Below are positions 60,881 to 64,000 of a DNA stretch of 64,000 nucleotides, one piece after another. Both the position numbers and the translations under genes were made by a program. The stretch's first letter is position 1. Each line of letters starts with the position of its first letter. The DNA is from DAORHV01 sp964448405 (lineage in GTDB: Bacteria > Patescibacteriota > Gracilibacteria > Peribacterales > Peribacteraceae), in assembly GCA_964448405.1 (NCBI GenBank), contig CAYUVW010000003.1, forward strand, positions 16,228 to 80,227, written 5' to 3'. The notes beneath the pieces are model-generated. The model had not been told where the DNA came from, ran no database searches, and was given only the letters and a program-made list of their open reading frames with translations.

Positions 60881-61339
60881 GTGCTCCCATTCATCCTCAC
60901 TATCATCGTCACGTTTGTCTGTGCCTTGGGTTCGGCATGGGTAGCACAGCAGTTCCTTACCGAACGCATTGCCGTCGTCGGAACGTTCGCCGGACTGCAG
61001 TTATCGCATAACCCGGGTATTGCGTTCGGCGTGCATCTGCCATCGCCCTGGCAGGAGGTGCTCATTGGTGCCGCACTGTGCGCAGTCGCGTTCATTGCGT
61101 ACCGCGAACGCGGGCATCGGCTGAATCAAATCGCCTTCGGACTCATTTTGGCCGGCGCACTCGCCAACATTGCCGACCGACTGCCCGACGGCGTCGTCAC
61201 GGACTATTTCCAGGTGGGTACGTTCCCTATATTCAACGTTGCCGACAGCGCTATCACCATTGGGGCTGCCCTCCTCCTTCTCCAGGTCCTTTTGGAGGAG
61301 ATTCGGAAGCGTTCAGGGCTTACCCCTGCGAAAATATAG
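60881..61339 (+). CDS. lspA: Lipoprotein signal peptidase (signal peptidase II)
   Basis: 152 residues from a GTG at 60881; about four membrane helices, normal length. Conserved blocks: LQLSHNPGIAFGV, GALANIADRLPDGVVTDYF and FNVADSAITIG, with the catalytic Asp pair in ANIAD and NVAD. It removes lipoprotein signal peptides after lipidation. Likely substrates here are the lipoproteins at 2168 and 57760. Confidence 0.93.
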   Translation: MLPFILTIIVTFVCALGSAWVAQQFLTERIAVVGTFAGLQLSHNPGIAFGVHLPSPWQEVLIGAALCAVAFIAYRERGHRLNQIAFGLILAGALANIADRLPDGVVTDYFQVGTFPIFNVADSAITIGAALLLLQVLLEEIRKRSGLTPAKI

Positions 61340-61383
61340 GCTCTGGTGACTTTTATGACAAAAGGCAGTAGAATACGCACTCT

Positions 61384-62751
61384 ATGACTCCAGCCCAAAC
61401 CGGAGCATCTGCAGCCGACATTGCCGAACAGGCGAAGCGCAAGCTGATCCTGGACGCACAGGCTGTAAAGCAGGCCGAAGCCGCAAGCATTCGCTACCGT
61501 ATTCAAGGCGGAACCACGCTGAAAGGCGACGTGGTCATTAGCGGTTCCAAGAACGCAGCGCTGCCGCTGTTAGCCGGAAGCATTTTGTGCAAAGAAGGCG
61601 AGATGACGTACACCAACGTTCCGCGCTTGCGCGACATTGAAGTGCTGCTGAAGATTTTGCAGTACCTCGGTGCCGAAACATCTTTCGAAGAAAATACGGT
61701 GAAGATCCGTGCCGATAAACTCCAGAGTCGTCCGTTGCCGCGCGAACTGGTTTCCATGCTTCGCGCGTCCATTGTCTTGCTCGGCCCCATGCTGGCGCGC
61801 TTCGGAGAAGTGGAAATGGCGTACCCCGGCGGCGATGTCATCGGCAAGCGTCCGGTGCATGCGCACATTGCCGCATTCCAGCAAATGGGTGCCGAAGATC
61901 TCAGTACGAACGAATACCTCAAATTGCGCGGCGCACTGCGCCCCGGCCACCTTATTCTTCCGGAATTCTCCGTCACCGCCACCGAGAACGCACTGCTTGC
62001 CGCCGCCATGTTGCCCGGTGAAACGCGCATCGATCTCGCCGCCGGCGAACCGCATGTGCAAGATTGTGCCAAGTTGGTGAAGGCCATGGGTGCCGAAGTC
62101 GAAGGTGCCGGTACGCATACCATCGTCGTGCGCGGTCGTCCGGATTTGAAAGCCTGCTCGCATGCGGTGACGCCGGACTACCTGGAAGCAGGTAGCTTCG
62201 TCATGGCCGCACTCTGCACGCATGGCAAAGTCCGTTTGCACAACCTAGACCCCACGCACCTGCTTTCCTTCTTGGACGCCGTCCGCCGCATGGGTGGTAC
62301 GTGGCGCTACGATTCAGGCGAAGGCGTACTCTTCGTGGACGGTGAAGTATCGTCATTGAACGCGCTCACCGTGAAGACGAACATTTACCCCGGCTTCCCC
62401 ACCGACTTGCTTGCGCCGGTCGGCGTGGCCATGACGCAAGCCAAGGGTGTCAGTCGCATTTTCGAACGTCTGTACGAAGGTCGCATGGCGTATCTGTACG
62501 AATTGGAGAAAATGGGCGCTCAGATTGAAATTCTGAACTCACACCAGGCTCTCATTATCGGTCCGACCGCGCTGCGCGGACGCACGGTGGTCAGCAACGA
62601 CGTGCGTGCCGGCGCCGCCATGGTGCTTGCGGGAATGATCGCCAGCGGCGAAACGGTGGTCACCGATGTGCAGTACATCGAGCGTGGTTACGATCGCTTG
62701 GAACTGAAGTTGAAGACACTCGGCGCCAAGATCGTGCGCGAGACCGCGTAA
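61384..62751 (+). CDS. murA: UDP-N-acetylglucosamine 1-carboxyvinyltransferase
   Basis: 455 residues, with a 35-residue N-terminal extension rich in Ala and Gln beyond the usual start. Core: YRIQGGTTLKGDVVISGSKNAALPLLA (catalytic KN), RPVHAHIAAFQQMGA, then LPEFSVTATENALLAA, TNIYPGFPTDLLAPVGVAM and LRGRTVVSNDVRAGAAMVLAG. The EPSP-synthase fold. It makes enolpyruvyl-UDP-GlcNAc, substrate of MurB (52331). In place of the reactive Cys of the RPVGxxCxxF loop the sequence reads RPVHAHIAAF, so a Cys is not evident there. TAGAAT (61369-61374) ends 10 nt before the ATG. Confidence 0.93.
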   Translation: MTPAQTGASAADIAEQAKRKLILDAQAVKQAEAASIRYRIQGGTTLKGDVVISGSKNAALPLLAGSILCKEGEMTYTNVPRLRDIEVLLKILQYLGAETSFEENTVKIRADKLQSRPLPRELVSMLRASIVLLGPMLARFGEVEMAYPGGDVIGKRPVHAHIAAFQQMGAEDLSTNEYLKLRGALRPGHLILPEFSVTATENALLAAAMLPGETRIDLAAGEPHVQDCAKLVKAMGAEVEGAGTHTIVVRGRPDLKACSHAVTPDYLEAGSFVMAALCTHGKVRLHNLDPTHLLSFLDAVRRMGGTWRYDSGEGVLFVDGEVSSLNALTVKTNIYPGFPTDLLAPVGVAMTQAKGVSRIFERLYEGRMAYLYELEKMGAQIEILNSHQALIIGPTALRGRTVVSNDVRAGAAMVLAGMIASGETVVTDVQYIERGYDRLELKLKTLGAKIVRETA

Positions 62752-62759
62752 GTAAAATA

Positions 62760-62787
62760 TTGACAAGCGAAAGCGGTGAGGCAGAAT
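62760..62787 (+). promoter_or_regulatory. Promoter of the gene at 62815
   Basis: TTGACA (62760-62765), 16-nt spacer, CAGAAT (62782-62787). The leader that follows is almost all pyrimidine. Confidence 0.55.
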
Positions 62788-62814
62788 CACCTCCTTCTTT
62801 TCCCCTCTATTTCC

Positions 62815-63024
62815 ATGAAAGGATCCATCAGCAAAGGCAGCGTCGGGCGCGTACGCGATATGCTGGCGGAAAACGGCATCGATGCCCCCGTTCAGCACGT
62901 CGAAGGCGGTACGGGTTTCAATGTCCGCACCGAAGGCCTGAGCGCCAGGCAACGCGCTCTGGTGCAGCGCCGCTTGGAAGAACTAGGCATTACAGAGAGC
63001 AAGAGTGATTCCGCTAACGACTAG
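62815..63024 (+). CDS. Small basic protein, unknown
   Basis: 69 residues. MKGSISKGSVGRVRDMLAE then VRTEGLSARQRALVQRRLEELG: two helices around a short strand, basic, possibly nucleic-acid binding. No family recognised. The leader (62790-62814) is CCTCC, CTTC, TTTTCCCCTC and TTTCC in sequence. Own promoter, so likely real. Confidence 0.5.
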   Translation: MKGSISKGSVGRVRDMLAENGIDAPVQHVEGGTGFNVRTEGLSARQRALVQRRLEELGITESKSDSAND

Positions 63025-63066
63025 GCACTTCCCGCTTTCCGGCTTTCCCGCTACACTGTAGTCACG

Positions 63067-63597
63067 ATGATTACGTTCACTCCAGATTCAGATTCGGCAT
63101 GCATGGTCAAAGGCGATTCGATTACATTCGCCTTGTTTCCGAAGGAGGCGGTGAAAGGCAAGTATGTACTGCTCAGCCATCCGGAAGAGGTGATGACCGA
63201 CGAGAAGACCGTCAGCTGGCCGGGTGAATACGATTTCGAGAACATGACGCTGCGCGGAATCGGACAGGGTGCCGGCAAGCAGGTGTCGTACACGGCGTCC
63301 ATCGACGGTATCCGTTGCGGATTCGTCGACATGCCGCTCATGGACTGGACCGACGCAGAACTGCAACTTATGGGAGACGTGGACGTTTTGGTCATCCGTG
63401 CAGATGACCAGAAGAAGGCCGTCGCGTTGGTGGAATCCATCGACCCGCGCGTGGTCGTTCTTGTGCCAACCAAAGACATCGATGCTCCGGCCGTGGCAAA
63501 AGCCTGCGGAGCCAAGGACACGCAGATCGTCAGTGAGTTCAAGGCCAAGGCCGGCTCGCTGCCGAGCGACAGTAGGCAGGTCGTCATTTTGAAATAG
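63067..63597 (+). CDS. Metallo-beta-lactamase-fold protein lacking the metal-binding motif
   Basis: 176 residues. VSWPGEYDFENMTLRGIG, IDGIRCGFVDMP, LMGDVDVLVIRADD and SIDPRVVVLVPTKD line up with the PGEYE.., DGI.I.HLGDL, LGDVDVL..P and I.PRIVIPMHY segments of the UPF0173-like hydrolases common in CPR genomes. The HxHxDH metal site and the GDL Asp/His are absent. It is therefore probably a non-catalytic relative. TACACT (63052-63057) ends 10 nt before the ATG. tRNA-Arg follows. Confidence 0.6.
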   Translation: MITFTPDSDSACMVKGDSITFALFPKEAVKGKYVLLSHPEEVMTDEKTVSWPGEYDFENMTLRGIGQGAGKQVSYTASIDGIRCGFVDMPLMDWTDAELQLMGDVDVLVIRADDQKKAVALVESIDPRVVVLVPTKDIDAPAVAKACGAKDTQIVSEFKAKAGSLPSDSRQVVILK

Positions 63598-63654
63598 GCC
63601 TTGCGCAAGACGCATGCCGGGCCGACTCGCTCTTTTTGCTATGCTTCCGTCTAT

Positions 63655-63729
63655 GGTCCCGTAGTTCAACGGATAGAACGACCCTCTCCTAAGGGGTAGA
63701 TGCAGGTTCAATTCCCGCCGGGACTACCA
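63655..63729 (+). tRNA. tRNA-Arg (anticodon CCT)
   Basis: A 75-nt cloverleaf with encoded CCA. Acceptor GGTCCCG pairs with CGGGACT (the first pair G-T). The anticodon arm is ACCCT, loop CTCCTAA, GGGGT, giving CCT, which reads AGG. The T arm is GCAGG, TTCAATT, CCCGC with one A-C mismatch. Confidence 0.93.
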
Positions 63730-63752
63730 TGAATTGTTCTACACGTATGGTT

Positions 63753-64000
63753 ATGAAGAAGAACGTTGCACCGGCCATCCGCTGCGAAACCACAGTAGTC
63801 GCCATCGGCTCGCGCATGCTTGTCCTGTTGCCCAAGAGTGCCAGCGCCAAGTTGCCGTCACGCGGCATGGCCATGGCCGAAGGCACGCTCAACGGCGCGA
63901 GGTTTCAGTTCGAGCTTGAGCCCGACGGCAAGGGCAGCCACTGGTTCGAGCCCGGCAAAAACCTGCGTGCAGGCGACACCGTAACGCTGGAGATGACGCC
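63753..64000 (+). CDS. DUF1905 domain protein, N-terminal part
   Basis: Runs off the window. From the ATG at 63753 (MKKNVAPAIRCE); in-frame ATGs at 63747 and 63729 are alternatives, the last overlapping the tRNA CCA. LPKSASAKLPSRGMAMAEGTL, then FELEPDGKGSHWFEPGK and LRAGDTVTLEMTP match the DUF1905 fold: a small beta barrel found alone or before YdeI-type domains. Function unknown. Confidence 0.75.
   Translation, partial: MKKNVAPAIRCETTVVAIGSRMLVLLPKSASAKLPSRGMAMAEGTLNGARFQFELEPDGKGSHWFEPGKNLRAGDTVTLEMT

Noticed and set aside
1..64000. UGA recoded as glycine or tryptophan
   Set aside because: TGA ends dnaN, ftsW, the DoxX gene and others exactly where the families end, and no in-frame TGA is seen in conserved genes.
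1..64000. CRISPR arrays, insertion sequences or prophage
   Set aside because: No regularly spaced repeats, transposase, integrase or phage structural motifs were found on either strand.

Overview
The window is 64 kb of bacterial chromosome at roughly 55-58% GC. Two 100-N scaffold gaps interrupt it, at 12217-12316 and 34408-34507. I infer a Candidate Phyla Radiation organism, most like Peribacteria/Peregrinibacteria, but no rRNA is present to prove it. The reasons are many short compact genes of no recognisable family, Ser-rich linkers behind signal peptides and lipoboxes, a stand-alone ComEC-type hydrolase, an almost complete lack of Shine-Dalgarno sequences, and TGA used as an ordinary stop codon, which argues against the recoded Gracilibacteria and Absconditabacteria. 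No phage, transposon or CRISPR array was seen.

Layout. 1-5.2 kb: start of a glycosyltransferase, sufC, a SIMPL-domain protein, a cupin lipoprotein, small membrane proteins and prepilin peptidase. 5.2-12.1 kb: a structured RNA/terminator candidate, smpB, recR, small unknown proteins, a cytidylyltransferase-like protein, a PP2C-like membrane protein and RNase J. 12.4-22.9 kb: HAD phosphatase, pyrC, DoxX, TSUP transporter, pyrB, a flippase, a fibronectin-III surface protein with an LPQSG tail, a ComEC-like hydrolase and a GlmU-like nucleotidyltransferase. 22.9-27.7 kb: an AT-rich oriC-like gap, dnaN and mfd. 27.8-33.7 kb: a 906-residue repeat/coiled-coil protein with a small partner, tRNA-Leu, another coiled-coil protein and a glycerophosphodiesterase. 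33.8-41.4 kb: aspS (broken by a gap), nrdR, tsaC and dnaE. 41.5-50.7 kb: one minus-strand operon of five large, Cys-rich, exported proteins of unknown family; the first carries an HExxH zinc-peptidase motif. 50.9-64 kb: a two-OB-fold SSB, murB, gltX, a Nudix gene, a cyclophilin lipoprotein, murG-ftsW, lspA, murA, tRNA-Arg and the start of a DUF1905 gene.

How the genes work together. Replication and repair (dnaN, dnaE, ssb, mfd, recR), peptidoglycan synthesis (murA, murB, murG, ftsW, with the flippase and nucleotidyltransferase as possible envelope partners), pyrimidine synthesis (pyrB, pyrC) and translation quality control (smpB, tsaC, aspS, gltX) are interleaved with envelope proteins. The exported set (five-gene operon, FN3-LPQSG protein, cupin and cyclophilin lipoproteins) needs lspA and perhaps a sortase encoded elsewhere.

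Two patterns stand out. About twenty genes have a TANNNT -10 element whose last base lies 7-10 nt before the start codon (exactly 7 in nine cases), which predicts leaderless mRNAs. A second set, mostly small or secreted proteins, has a CT-rich tract immediately before the ATG. The five-gene exported operon is my best candidate for an undescribed system.
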